Of a DNA stretch of 64,000 nucleotides, positions 1-8,133 are shown piece by piece. The stretch is from BJGO01 sp039810885 (GTDB lineage: Bacteria; Bacteroidota; Bacteroidia; Chitinophagales; UBA10324), in assembly GCA_039810885.1 (NCBI GenBank), contig JBDHXV010000001.1, forward strand, positions 1-64,000, written 5' to 3'. The translations under genes were made by a program, and so were the position numbers. A model generated the notes under the pieces. It searched no databases. It was not told where the DNA came from and saw only the letters and a list, made by a program, of their open reading frames with translations. Every line of letters starts with the position of its first letter. Positions within the stretch are counted from its first letter, which is position 1.

Positions 1-18
1 ATTCTTTAAGTAAAAAAT

Positions 19-115
19 GGGCAAGTTAACTTACAGCGCACCGCTACAACCATTTACCCTTGCTTCCTTCCGAACCTGGGGGAGTTCATAGGAGCTGGTC
101 GTATAAGACTTGCCC
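19..115 (-). ncRNA. ffs: Signal recognition particle RNA (4.5S-type, small bacterial form)
   Basis: On the minus strand this stretch carries the hallmark SRP-RNA apical domain: GGTTCGGAAGGAAGCA, with the GGAA tetraloop and the asymmetric-loop bases that bind Ffh. The ends pair as GGGCAAGT near 115 with ACTTGCCC near 19, closing one long hairpin of about 97 nt, the usual size of the short 4.5S type. A run of six T follows directly (positions 12-17 read on minus) and would end transcription. The RNA works with Ffh to deliver nascent membrane and secreted proteins to the translocon. The ends are estimated from the closing stem and could be off by a few bases. Confidence 0.93.
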
Positions 116-119
116 GGTG

Positions 120-127
120 CAAATGTA
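120..127 (-). promoter_or_regulatory. Bacteroidota -7 element of the SRP RNA promoter
   Basis: TACATTTG on the minus strand fits the Bacteroidota -7 consensus TAnnTTTG. It ends four bases before the first G of the SRP RNA stem, the right distance for a transcription start. I see no good TTG at -33. Confidence 0.6.
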
Positions 128-197
128 ATTCGATTAAGCCGTGGTTTAGGAATTTACGTGAAAAAAATATTTTTCAACATATCGCTTAAGGCTCACT

Positions 198-302
198 ATT
201 ATATAACATTATCTACAGATATATTGCTATATAATGCTGATTATCTATTTTTTGTATTATATAGACGTATTGGAGTTATTGTATAAAAACAAACTTTTAT
301 AC
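198..302. repeat. AT-rich inverted repeats upstream of the M13 peptidase gene
   Basis: This gene-free stretch (about 260 bases between the SRP RNA promoter and the peptidase) holds three copies of the 8-mer ATTATATA: 198-205 (plus), 228-235 (minus) and 256-263 (plus), about 28-30 bases apart. A separate perfect 8-bp inverted repeat, GTATAAAA/TTTTATAC with a 6-base loop, lies at 281-302, just upstream of the probable promoter. The sequence fits operator sites, but AT-rich DNA gives such matches by chance, so a regulatory role is inference. Confidence 0.35.
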
Positions 303-332
303 CCCTCAGATTCGCCCTAATTTATTCGACGA

Positions 333-361
333 TTGTGCTGATAAAATGAGAATTATATTTG
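333..361 (+). promoter_or_regulatory. Probable promoter of the M13 peptidase gene
   Basis: TTG at 333-335 and TATATTTG at 354-361 match the Bacteroidota -33/-7 pattern (TTG, then TAnnTTTG) with an 18-base spacer. A GCGCC discriminator follows, and the ATG is only 19 bases beyond the -7 box, so the leader is very short. Confidence 0.6.
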
Positions 362-380
362 GCGCCCTTAACCATCTTCA

Positions 381-2414
381 ATGAAACATCTTTCATTTTT
401 TGCTGCTCTGTCGATCTTATTTATTGCTTGTAACAAACAAACAAAGACTTCGACACTGGCTAATGATCCTCTTCCCCTAAATATGGATACAACGATTTCA
501 GCTTCCGATAATTTTTACCTCTACGCTAATAACACGTGGTTTAAAAATAATCCGATACCTTCTTCAAAATCATCCAATGGTATTTTCCAGATGGTAAATG
601 ATAGCGTAAATAATGCTGTACGTAAAATTTGTGAGCAATCAGCAATGATTCAGCAGACTACTAAAGGTAGTGCCGAACAATTAATTGGAGACTTTTATGC
701 ATCCGGTATGGATTCAATAGCTATTGAAAAGACCGGAGTACGAGATATACAATACATTTTAGACGACATAAATGCGATAAAAGATAAAGCATCATTACTG
801 CAGACTATAACTAATTTGATAAAAATAGATGTCGGATTGTTTAATATCTATGTTACTATGGATGATAAAATAAGCTCAAAATATGCTGTTTTCTTAATGC
901 AGGGTGGGCTTGGATTACCCGAGCGAGATTATTATTTGCTCAATGATGCTGATAATAAATTGATTCGCACAGCCTATATAGAACATAACAAAAAAATGCT
1001 GATGCTTCTCGGTTATGATGAGAAATCAGCCCAAAAACAGAGTGATGCCGTATTACAGTTTGAAACCGGCTTGGCAAAATCCAGTCGTACTTTAGAGCAA
1101 CTTCGTGATGTCTATGCCAACTACAATAAGAAATCACTTCGAGAGTTAAATGAAATTGCAGGAGCCTTTGATTGGAGTACGCTCTCCTCTTCTATCGGAA
1201 TTCAAAATTTGGATACGGTAATTATAGGGCAGCCCGAATTTTTTAAACACATTAATGAAGCCGTTACGAAAATGCCGTTGGATATTTGGAAACCTTATCT
1301 TACGCTACGCTTTATTAATGCTTACGCTCCTTATCTGAGTAAATCTTTCGAACAACAACATTTTAACTTTTATGACCAAGTGCTAAGCGGTGTAAAAGAG
1401 CAGAAGCCAAGATGGGAGCGAGTAGTGGAACAAACGAACTCCTCTTTAGGCGAGCCTGTTGGCCAAATATATGTACGAGATTTTTTACCAAAGAACACAA
1501 AAGAAAAGATGATTGAAATAGGAAAAAATATTTCAGCCGTGTATAGAGAGCATATTCAAAAGTTGGACTGGATGAGTGATTCTACGAAGCAAAAAGCATT
1601 GGCTAAACTTGAAAAGGTTAATATGAAATTAGGATGGCCGGACAAATGGCGCGATTACTCTAAACTTGATATCAATCGCAGCTCTTATATTCTCAATGTA
1701 ATGCACGCAAACATGTTTGAAGTAAATCACATGATGTCTAAATTTGGCAAACCGGTAGATCATAGCGAATGGGAAATGACCCCGCAGACCTATAATGCTT
1801 ATTATAATCCTACATCAAATGAAATAGTCATACCCGGATGTAATATAATTGTGCCCGGCTTTAGCGGCTTACCGGATGATGCGGTTTTATATGCTATTAT
1901 TGGCGGCTCTACTTTTGGTCACGAAATCACTCACGGATTTGATGATCAAGGGCGATTATACGACGGAGATGGTAATTTGAAGAACTGGTGGAGCGCACAA
2001 GACAGTATAAACTTTACTAATAAATCGCAAATGCTTGTAGAACAATTTAATAAATATGTGGTAAATGACAGCTTGCACGTGCGCGGTGAAGCTACACTTG
2101 GTGAAAATATTGCTGATCTGGGCGGAATAATTATGGGCTATGAAGCTTTTAAGAAGACAACACAATACACCGAGAATCAAATCATTGATGGGTTAACTCC
2201 TGATCAACGTTTCTTTCAGGGATATGCATTGGCTTGGCTGGTACAAATGACTCCTAAGAAAGCGGCTATGCGTATTATGACAGATGTGCACGCACCACCC
2301 ATGTATCGTGTAATCGGCCCACTATATAACATGAATGCATTTTATAATACCTACCCCATTGCCGAATCCAGCCCATTCTATAGGGCTCCGAACGAAAGAG
2401 TCTCGATTTGGTAA
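381..2414 (+). CDS. M13 family metallopeptidase lipoprotein (neprilysin/PepO-like)
   Basis: A zinc endopeptidase of the neprilysin family, expected to cut small peptides in the periplasm or at the outer membrane. The N-terminus is a lipoprotein signal with lipobox LFIAC (Cys at about 17). The zinc site HEITH is at residues 514-518, and the third ligand lies in ENIAD at 575-579, as in M13 enzymes. The C-terminus NAFYNTYPI...PNERVSIW is also typical of the family. The 677-residue length is normal. The peptidase_M13_N helical region fills roughly residues 45-420. The gene stands alone behind its own probable promoter, and the next gene starts 132 bases downstream. The family assignment is firm; the substrate cannot be told. 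Confidence 0.95.
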   Translation: MKHLSFFAALSILFIACNKQTKTSTLANDPLPLNMDTTISASDNFYLYANNTWFKNNPIPSSKSSNGIFQMVNDSVNNAVRKICEQSAMIQQTTKGSAEQLIGDFYASGMDSIAIEKTGVRDIQYILDDINAIKDKASLLQTITNLIKIDVGLFNIYVTMDDKISSKYAVFLMQGGLGLPERDYYLLNDADNKLIRTAYIEHNKKMLMLLGYDEKSAQKQSDAVLQFETGLAKSSRTLEQLRDVYANYNKKSLRELNEIAGAFDWSTLSSSIGIQNLDTVIIGQPEFFKHINEAVTKMPLDIWKPYLTLRFINAYAPYLSKSFEQQHFNFYDQVLSGVKEQKPRWERVVEQTNSSLGEPVGQIYVRDFLPKNTKEKMIEIGKNISAVYREHIQKLDWMSDSTKQKALAKLEKVNMKLGWPDKWRDYSKLDINRSSYILNVMHANMFEVNHMMSKFGKPVDHSEWEMTPQTYNAYYNPTSNEIVIPGCNIIVPGFSGLPDDAVLYAIIGGSTFGHEITHGFDDQGRLYDGDGNLKNWWSAQDSINFTNKSQMLVEQFNKYVVNDSLHVRGEATLGENIADLGGIIMGYEAFKKTTQYTENQIIDGLTPDQRFFQGYALAWLVQMTPKKAAMRIMTDVHAPPMYRVIGPLYNMNAFYNTYPIAESSPFYRAPNERVSIW

Positions 2415-2546
2415 TGCTAAGTATAGTTAAGAGATGGTTTGATTTCTATTATTGAAGTTTAATAACATTCTCATGTAACTTTTCCACAAACATTGGAATT
2501 TCACTATGAAGGCTTTACATTTCATTTAAAGCAAAACTCCAACCCT

Positions 2547-4085
2547 ATGAAAACATATTTATACTTAACCGCTGTGGTAATACTCTATTTGATTTCATGT
2601 CATAGACTGAATCAACCCGAGCCTGCATCTAATCAATTACCTCTACTGCAAAAGAAATCCCAAACGGTAGAGCTGCCCCAAGAACCATTATTATCCAAAG
2701 ATCAATTAGATAACCTTGTACTATCTATGCTAGAGACTAAGCACGATTTTAGATGGCAATGGGTCGATATAAAAACGCTTTGCAGTGCTGCTCAATATGA
2801 TGAAAAAGTAATGGCCATAGGGTACAAGCCAACAGGATATGGCGATATCACTTCAACTATTCATAAAATTAATATTCAGGCAAGCGAGTGGAAGCGTACC
2901 CATGATGCGCTTATTGAATTTATCGTAAACGGTATCAATAAAAACCTTTCCACTCCCATAACCTGGAATGATATTAAAGTAGAAGACGACGCCAAACTTC
3001 CAATACTCACTGTCCATTTAACCGATGTTTCTGTAATTACCGAACTGTTCAACCTCGAAAATGTACGCTATATAGAGCCTCTGGGTTATTGGCCCGGAAG
3101 TAAAGATCGATCATCCTCAGGATGTAACGCTTCCGGTACTTCTGTTAATACAGCCGACTGGACTACAATTGCACCCGGTTGTAAACTCCCCTGGGACTAT
3201 GTAAATACAAACATTCCTGCAGCGTGGGATATTGCTCAAGGACTGGGTGTTACGATAGGTGTGATTGATGCCGGCATCAGTTCATCTCAAACCTTATTAA
3301 GTAGCAATTTTAATAATGGGTCATCTAATGTGAATCGCACAATTTCAACTGACTATACTTATGGCAATACAGCATTTACTACCTGCACTCATGGTACCAG
3401 TATGTGTGGTTTATCGGCCGGTCCTAGAAATACGATGAATGCAACAACAGGTGTAGCTTATCAAAGTAGCTTATTTTTTATCAGAGCTTGTGCAGATGTA
3501 TTGTTGGATGAATCTGCAGAGCAGTTAGGTGTAAAGAATGCATTGATTAAAATGGGAGATCGGGATGCAGTAAAAATTATAAGTATGTCTGTAGGCACAC
3601 CTTTTTACAGCAGTGTTATTTATGACGGCGTGGTTTATGCTTATAATAAAGGTAAAATGCTGGTCGCTGCTGCAGGTACTTCATTCAGTTGGCTTAGTTG
3701 GTGGGGCGTGGTCTATCCGGCGGTTCATTCACAATGTATTGCAGTTACGGGAACAAAAGAAAACAGTACTAAATGTAATACCTGCCATGATGGTAGTGAG
3801 GTTGACTTTACCGTTATTATGGAGCGTAATTCTAATGCAAATCGAAATAGTTTATCTATACCATATAACGGAGTGACCCCTACATATATCGGGGGCAGTT
3901 CTTGTGCAACCGCTATGTTTTCGGGTGTTGCTGCATTAGTCTGGAGTGCTAAGCCATCGCTCACTCGAGATCAAGTTTACACATGCATTCGCAATACCTC
4001 GCAATATTATCCTTCTACAAATTCGAACCGAGGCTACGGGAATATCAATGCAGGTGCAGCGGTTAATCTCGCATTAACGTATTAA
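2547..4085 (+). CDS. S8 family (subtilisin-like) serine peptidase lipoprotein
   Basis: The start at 2547 is preferred over an in-frame ATG 54 bases upstream because it gives a clean lipoprotein signal (MKTYLYLTAVVILYLISC). Counting from there (512 residues), the catalytic triad is visible as D241 in GVIDAGIS, H282 in THGTS and S452 in GGSSCATA. An N-terminal region of about 190 residues precedes the catalytic domain and may be an inhibitor-like propeptide. The protein has many Cys residues for a subtilase (for example CNASG, CTHGTS, CNTCHDG), suggesting disulphides in the periplasm or outside the cell. It has no type IX sorting domain, so it is probably held by its lipid anchor. A strong terminator follows. 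Substrate unknown. Confidence 0.9.
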   Translation: MKTYLYLTAVVILYLISCHRLNQPEPASNQLPLLQKKSQTVELPQEPLLSKDQLDNLVLSMLETKHDFRWQWVDIKTLCSAAQYDEKVMAIGYKPTGYGDITSTIHKINIQASEWKRTHDALIEFIVNGINKNLSTPITWNDIKVEDDAKLPILTVHLTDVSVITELFNLENVRYIEPLGYWPGSKDRSSSGCNASGTSVNTADWTTIAPGCKLPWDYVNTNIPAAWDIAQGLGVTIGVIDAGISSSQTLLSSNFNNGSSNVNRTISTDYTYGNTAFTTCTHGTSMCGLSAGPRNTMNATTGVAYQSSLFFIRACADVLLDESAEQLGVKNALIKMGDRDAVKIISMSVGTPFYSSVIYDGVVYAYNKGKMLVAAAGTSFSWLSWWGVVYPAVHSQCIAVTGTKENSTKCNTCHDGSEVDFTVIMERNSNANRNSLSIPYNGVTPTYIGGSSCATAMFSGVAALVWSAKPSLTRDQVYTCIRNTSQYYPSTNSNRGYGNINAGAAVNLALTY

Positions 4086-4107
4086 AGTATTTCAACTGTA
4101 AATAATT

Positions 4108-4135
4108 AGTCCCGACTTACCTCGGGACTTTTTTT
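4108..4135 (+). terminator. Rho-independent terminator after the S8 peptidase gene
   Basis: Stem AGTCCCGA/TCGGGACT with a 6-base loop is followed by seven T. It separates the peptidase gene from ftcD. Confidence 0.85.
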
Positions 4136-4185
4136 ATTTACCTCCATTAAGGTGTTCCTTTGCAAAAATCTTTAAATCGAAAATC

Positions 4186-5880
4186 ATGAATCAAGCCATT
4201 ATTGAATGTGTGCCCAACTTTAGTGAGGGTCGCGATATGAATGTTATTAAACTAATAACAGATGAAATTGAACATACAGAATATGTCCGTCTGCTTGATG
4301 TAGATCCCGGAAAAGCAACTAACCGCACCGTAGTAACTTTTGTTGGACCTCCTGAACAAGTGATAGATGCCGCATTTAAAGCCATTAAAAAAGCATCGGA
4401 GTTAATAGACATGAGCAAACACCACGGCGAGCATCCCAGAATGGGTGCAACTGATGTGTGCCCCTTAATACCAATTAGTGGTATTACGATGCAAGAAACT
4501 GTGGAATATGCTAAACGATTAGGTGATCGAGTAGGAAGAGAATTAGGCATTCCCGTTTATTTGTATGAATCTGCAGCAGTAAATCCCGAGCGTAAAAATT
4601 TAGCAACTATACGCGGTGGAGAATATGAGGGATTACCTATGAAGATTATACAACCTGAATGGAAACCGGATTATGGCCCTGCAACTTTCAATGTAAAGAG
4701 CGGAGCTACCGTAATTGGTGCACGCGACTTTTTGGTTGCTTACAATGTAAACCTTAATACAACCAGCACTCGGCGAGCAAACTCAGTTGCCTTTGATGTA
4801 CGGGAGGCGGGTCGTGTTAAGCGAAAAGGTGACCCGATAAATGGCGAAATTGAACTCGATAATAAGGGCAACCCGATTAGTATCCCCGGTACGTTGAAGT
4901 CTGTAAAAGCAATTGGTTGGTTTATTGAAGAATATGGCGTTGCACAGATTTCCATGAATCTGACTAATATTAACATAACTCCCCTCCACATTGCATTTGA
5001 CGAAGTATGCACTAAGTCAACCGAGCGAGGATTGAGAGTAACAGGCTCCGAACTGGTGGGCCTCGTACCATTAAAGTGCTTAACCGATGCAGGCAAATAC
5101 TTTTTAGAAAAACAACAACGCAGTGCCGGTGTTAGCGAAGAAGAATTGATTCGAATAGCAATCAGATCTATGGGATTAGATGAGCTTGCACCTTTTGATC
5201 CTAAGAAGAAAATAATTGAATACTTGCTTCGCGGTAATGAGGATAATAAATTGGTTAAAATGAATTTACGCGCCTTTGCAAATGAAACAGCATCGGAAAG
5301 CCCTGCACCCGGAGGGGGCTCGATTGCCGCATACTTGGGAAGTTTAGGAGCCTCACTAGCTACCATGGTGGCAAACCTAAGTTCTCATAAAAAAGGATGG
5401 GATGATAAGTGGAAATACTTTTCAGAAATAGCGGAAAAGGGCCAGCAAATTAAAGATGAGTTGTTAACCCTAGTTGATGAAGACACGCACGCATTCAATC
5501 AGATTATGAACACCTTCTCCTTACCAAAAGGTACAGATGACGAAAAGAAAATACGCACGCAAGCTATTCAACAAGCAACGATTTATGCTACCGAAGTACC
5601 CTTGCGAACAATGAATGTAGCATTAAGATCTTTTGAAATCATTGAAGCTATGGCAAAACGAGGTAACCCGAACTCTATCAGCGACGCAGGTGTGGGGGCG
5701 CTCTGTGCCCGATCCGCTATATGGGGTGCTTATTTGAATGTTTGTATCAATGCAGCAGGAATAAAAGATGAGAAATTGAAAAACAAATATCTAAACGAAG
5801 CATCTGAAATAAAGAAGAGTGCAATTGAGATTGAAATGAATATTGTTCAGTTTGTCGAGAAACAAATCTCTCAAGGATAA
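4186..5880 (+). CDS. ftcD: Bifunctional glutamate formimidoyltransferase / formimidotetrahydrofolate cyclodeaminase
   Basis: Passes the formimino group from formiminoglutamate to tetrahydrofolate and then releases ammonia to give 5,10-methenyl-THF, the last step of one histidine-degradation route. The N-terminal transferase half (about 1-330) opens with CVPNFSEGRD and carries the active-site segment HHGEHPRMG at 79-87. The C-terminal cyclodeaminase half (about 360-560) has its glycine-rich signature PAPGGGS at 373-379. The fused layout is that of the animal enzyme and also occurs in Bacteroidota. No hutH, hutU or hutI lies nearby, so the rest of the pathway must be elsewhere. The start is well placed after the terminator at 4108-4135. 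A TTCCTTTGC stretch upstream resembles a degenerate -7 box. Confidence 0.96.
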   Translation: MNQAIIECVPNFSEGRDMNVIKLITDEIEHTEYVRLLDVDPGKATNRTVVTFVGPPEQVIDAAFKAIKKASELIDMSKHHGEHPRMGATDVCPLIPISGITMQETVEYAKRLGDRVGRELGIPVYLYESAAVNPERKNLATIRGGEYEGLPMKIIQPEWKPDYGPATFNVKSGATVIGARDFLVAYNVNLNTTSTRRANSVAFDVREAGRVKRKGDPINGEIELDNKGNPISIPGTLKSVKAIGWFIEEYGVAQISMNLTNINITPLHIAFDEVCTKSTERGLRVTGSELVGLVPLKCLTDAGKYFLEKQQRSAGVSEEELIRIAIRSMGLDELAPFDPKKKIIEYLLRGNEDNKLVKMNLRAFANETASESPAPGGGSIAAYLGSLGASLATMVANLSSHKKGWDDKWKYFSEIAEKGQQIKDELLTLVDEDTHAFNQIMNTFSLPKGTDDEKKIRTQAIQQATIYATEVPLRTMNVALRSFEIIEAMAKRGNPNSISDAGVGALCARSAIWGAYLNVCINAAGIKDEKLKNKYLNEASEIKKSAIEIEMNIVQFVEKQISQG

Positions 5881-5892
5881 TATTTATATGAA

Positions 5893-5900
5893 TATTTTTG
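5893..5900 (+). promoter_or_regulatory. Possible -7 promoter element before the lipoprotein-yqgF-def run
   Basis: TATTTTTG fits TAnnTTTG and lies 26 bases before the preferred ATG at 5927. No -33 TTG is seen at proper spacing, so this is weak. Confidence 0.35.
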
Positions 5901-5926
5901 CAAAAATTTATCCTAAAATTAAATTA

Positions 5927-6433
5927 ATGAATCACAAAATTATCTTAATAGCTCTTGCTGCTATCTTAGCATTCACTGTCGGATGTGTAAAAAAGCAAAG
6001 TATTATTGGACGTTGGTTACTTGTAGATGCTCAAAATCCACAGATAGACAGCATGTTCATATCTCTTCGCCAAAACATCCACAACTTAGAAGACACTCTT
6101 ACAAAGATGAATAATGGCGAAGCCAAAACCTTGCTTGAAGGTCAACTCGCAGAAAACAAAACCATCTTAACGGGTGCAGAAGAAAGATTAAAGGAGTTCA
6201 AAACAAACTCTTATATGAACTACCGTGATGACGGAACCTATGAGGGTATGATGATGGGGCAAACAGAGTCTGGAACCTACACTTACGACGAGAATACAAA
6301 AATTATTAATGGAAAAGTTGCCGGTGCCAAAGAAGGTGGCGAATTAAAGGTGTTACGCGTTAATGCCGACACTCTGATAGTGGCGGTTGAACCTGAAAAT
6401 ATCAAACTAACTTTTGTTGCAGATAAGAAATAA
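5927..6433 (+). CDS. Small lipoprotein of unknown function
   Basis: The first in-frame ATG lies inside the end of ftcD. The ATG at 5927 is preferred because it begins a classic lipoprotein signal (MNHKIILIALAAILAFTVGC, Cys at 20). The mature part of about 149 residues starts with a GRWLLVD segment like that of lipocalin-type strands. A helical stretch with heptad-like spacing follows (about residues 45-90), then a beta-rich end (GTYTYDE..., LTFVADKK). I do not recognise a named family. Its stop codon TAA overlaps the ATG of the next gene by one base, so it is probably translated together with yqgF and def. A lipocalin-like fold is a guess from the GRW motif only. Confidence 0.75.
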   Translation: MNHKIILIALAAILAFTVGCVKKQSIIGRWLLVDAQNPQIDSMFISLRQNIHNLEDTLTKMNNGEAKTLLEGQLAENKTILTGAEERLKEFKTNSYMNYRDDGTYEGMMMGQTESGTYTYDENTKIINGKVAGAKEGGELKVLRVNADTLIVAVEPENIKLTFVADKK

Positions 6434-6852
6434 TGATGCCCCGTATAATGGCGTTTGATACAGGGGCACAGCGTACCGGAATAGCGGTAACTGACCCCAA
6501 TAAGATCATAGCCACGGCACTGGATACCATTCCTACCGACCAACTTCTAACATACCTTACAAGTTACCTACAGAAAGAAAAAGTTGAAACTTTTGTTGTA
6601 GGTTATCCCTTAAATATGGATATGAGTACAACGCACGGCACTATAGTAGCTGATAAAATTATTCGTATGTTAGAATGTACCTTCCCGCATATTCCGGTAA
6701 AAAGAATAGATGAGCGTTTTACATCTAAAATAGCGTCGGAAACCTTAGTTAAAGCAGGTTACAAGAAAATGCAAAGGCAAGACAAGAAACGCCTGGATAA
6801 AATCAGTGCTGTATTAATTTTACAAACTTACTTAGAACAACCAACGAGATGA
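6433..6852 (+). CDS. ruvX: Holliday junction resolvase-like protein / pre-16S rRNA nuclease YqgF
   Basis: RNase H-fold nuclease of the YqgF/RuvX family, known in E. coli for maturing the 5' end of 16S rRNA and proposed as a resolvase elsewhere. The sequence opens with the family motif AFDTGAQRTGIAV (Asp at 9) and has the second acidic motif DERFTS at about 93-98. A third motif, KRLDKISAVLIL, sits near the C-terminus. The 139-residue length is normal. ATG codons at 6433 and 6436 are both possible starts; the first overlaps the upstream stop. Its own stop overlaps the def start as ATGA, so translation is coupled. Confidence 0.93.
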   Translation: MMPRIMAFDTGAQRTGIAVTDPNKIIATALDTIPTDQLLTYLTSYLQKEKVETFVVGYPLNMDMSTTHGTIVADKIIRMLECTFPHIPVKRIDERFTSKIASETLVKAGYKKMQRQDKKRLDKISAVLILQTYLEQPTR

Positions 6853-7448
6853 TATACAGCATTGTAGCGTATGGCGATCCTATATTACGAAAGAAGGCAC
6901 TTTCCATAGATAATCAATATGAAGGATTAGATAAACTCATCGGGGATATGTATGAAACAATGTATGCAAGCCATGGAGTTGGGCTAGCAGCGCCTCAAGT
7001 AGGGTTATCTATTCGCTTATTCGTCATTGATACAGAATCTGTTCTCAGGGCATTTGAAGAGAATGAAAAAGATGGTGAAGAAAATGAGTTTAAGGGTGAA
7101 GTAGGAATCAAGTGTGCCTTTATAAACGCTCATCTCGTTACTAAGAAAGGTGATGAGTGGGATTACAACGAGGGTTGTTTAAGTATTCCTAATATACGTG
7201 AAGACATTACCCGGCCTGATGACATAACATTGGAATACTTAGATGAGAATTTCAAACCGCATCGCAAGACATTTAATGGATTTACCGGTCGTGTGATTCA
7301 ACATGAGTACGATCATATCGAAGGTATTCTGTTTACCGATCATTTGAAGCCGCTTAAAAAACGCTTACTCAAATCCAAGCTGGAAAAGATTTCTAAGGGA
7401 GAGGTGAGCGTAGATTATAAAATGCGCTTCCCTTTAGTGAAACGTTAA
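6849..7448 (+). CDS. def: Peptide deformylase
   Basis: Removes the formyl group from the N-terminal methionine of new proteins. All three family motifs are present: GVGLAAPQVG at 43-52, EGCLSIP at 108-114 (Cys110 a metal ligand) and HEYDH at 152-156 (both His metal ligands, Glu153 catalytic). An insertion of about 20 acidic residues (EENEKDGEENEFKGEVG) sits between motifs I and II. It is longer than in E. coli Def, but similar insertions are known in Bacteroidota. ATGA overlap with yqgF. The next gene converges from the other strand six bases later. Confidence 0.97.
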   Translation: MIYSIVAYGDPILRKKALSIDNQYEGLDKLIGDMYETMYASHGVGLAAPQVGLSIRLFVIDTESVLRAFEENEKDGEENEFKGEVGIKCAFINAHLVTKKGDEWDYNEGCLSIPNIREDITRPDDITLEYLDENFKPHRKTFNGFTGRVIQHEYDHIEGILFTDHLKPLKKRLLKSKLEKISKGEVSVDYKMRFPLVKR

Positions 7449-7454
7449 GTTCCT

Positions 7455-8096
7455 CTACTTTTCAATCTTGTATTTTCCTGTACTCAGGTCGTTAAAGAAC
7501 TGAGCCCATGCCAAAGGATTAAATATGTTGGCAGTCTGTATCTGACCTTTATAGTAATAACTGTTAGCATATTTTTGAAGTGTAGCCATAGAGGCTGACT
7601 TGCCATCATTATTAAGCATATCGGCCAGTTGTTTCATTTGTTGCGGGCTTAAATTTTTCTGATAACGCACCATGTCATCATCCGGTAATTTCATCTCTAC
7701 AAACGCTTTTCTGAACTGATCACGCGTGCCCCACGGGTAAACGCGGGTTTCGGTCAGCAAATAAGCCCTTGACGTAAGCACCACATGATGTACCCAACTG
7801 TTATTCGAAATAATATTCGGTACAGCAAACACATTTTCAAGATAACCGATGCTTGTAACCATAATTGAATCACCGGGCCGGGCAATAATTGTATAAAACC
7901 CATCTATATTAGAATAGGTACCTAACTTCAAAGTCTTATTATAAACAGATGCAAAAGGTATGGCGACATGAGCGGTATCTCGGCTGACTACTACCCCCGA
8001 TACCTGCACCAACTCATTATCTTGAGCCTTCAATTGTATGCAAAAACTCATTAAGACCGATGTAAATAATAAAAGCAATCTGGACATCAACTTCAA
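7455..8096 (-). CDS. Secreted protein with a carboxypeptidase-regulatory-like beta domain
   Basis: An N-terminal signal peptide of about 25 residues ends near LKAQ. Residues about 30-110 form a CarboxypepD_reg-like beta-sandwich (VSGVVVSRDT...IPFASVYN...YSNIDGFYTII...GDSIMVTSIGY), the fold found at the N-terminus of SusC-type receptors. Here it has no barrel attached. The last 90 residues look helical (PWGTRDQFRKAFVEMKLPDDD...). Stand-alone proteins of this type are common in Bacteroidota; the role is unknown and probably periplasmic. Only 37 bases separate its start from the divergent LtaS-like gene, so the two may share regulatory DNA. Confidence 0.75.
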   Translation of the reverse strand: MKLMSRLLLLFTSVLMSFCIQLKAQDNELVQVSGVVVSRDTAHVAIPFASVYNKTLKLGTYSNIDGFYTIIARPGDSIMVTSIGYLENVFAVPNIISNNSWVHHVVLTSRAYLLTETRVYPWGTRDQFRKAFVEMKLPDDDMVRYQKNLSPQQMKQLADMLNNDGKSASMATLQKYANSYYYKGQIQTANIFNPLAWAQFFNDLSTGKYKIEK

Positions 8097-8133
8097 AAGT
8101 ACTCGTAATTTTAATAGTGCATTATAAACCTAA

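Noticed and set aside
4740..5366. 208-residue minus-strand reading frame inside ftcD
   Set aside because: Lies wholly within a clear enzyme gene, has no recognisable motif and no start context; a shadow frame.
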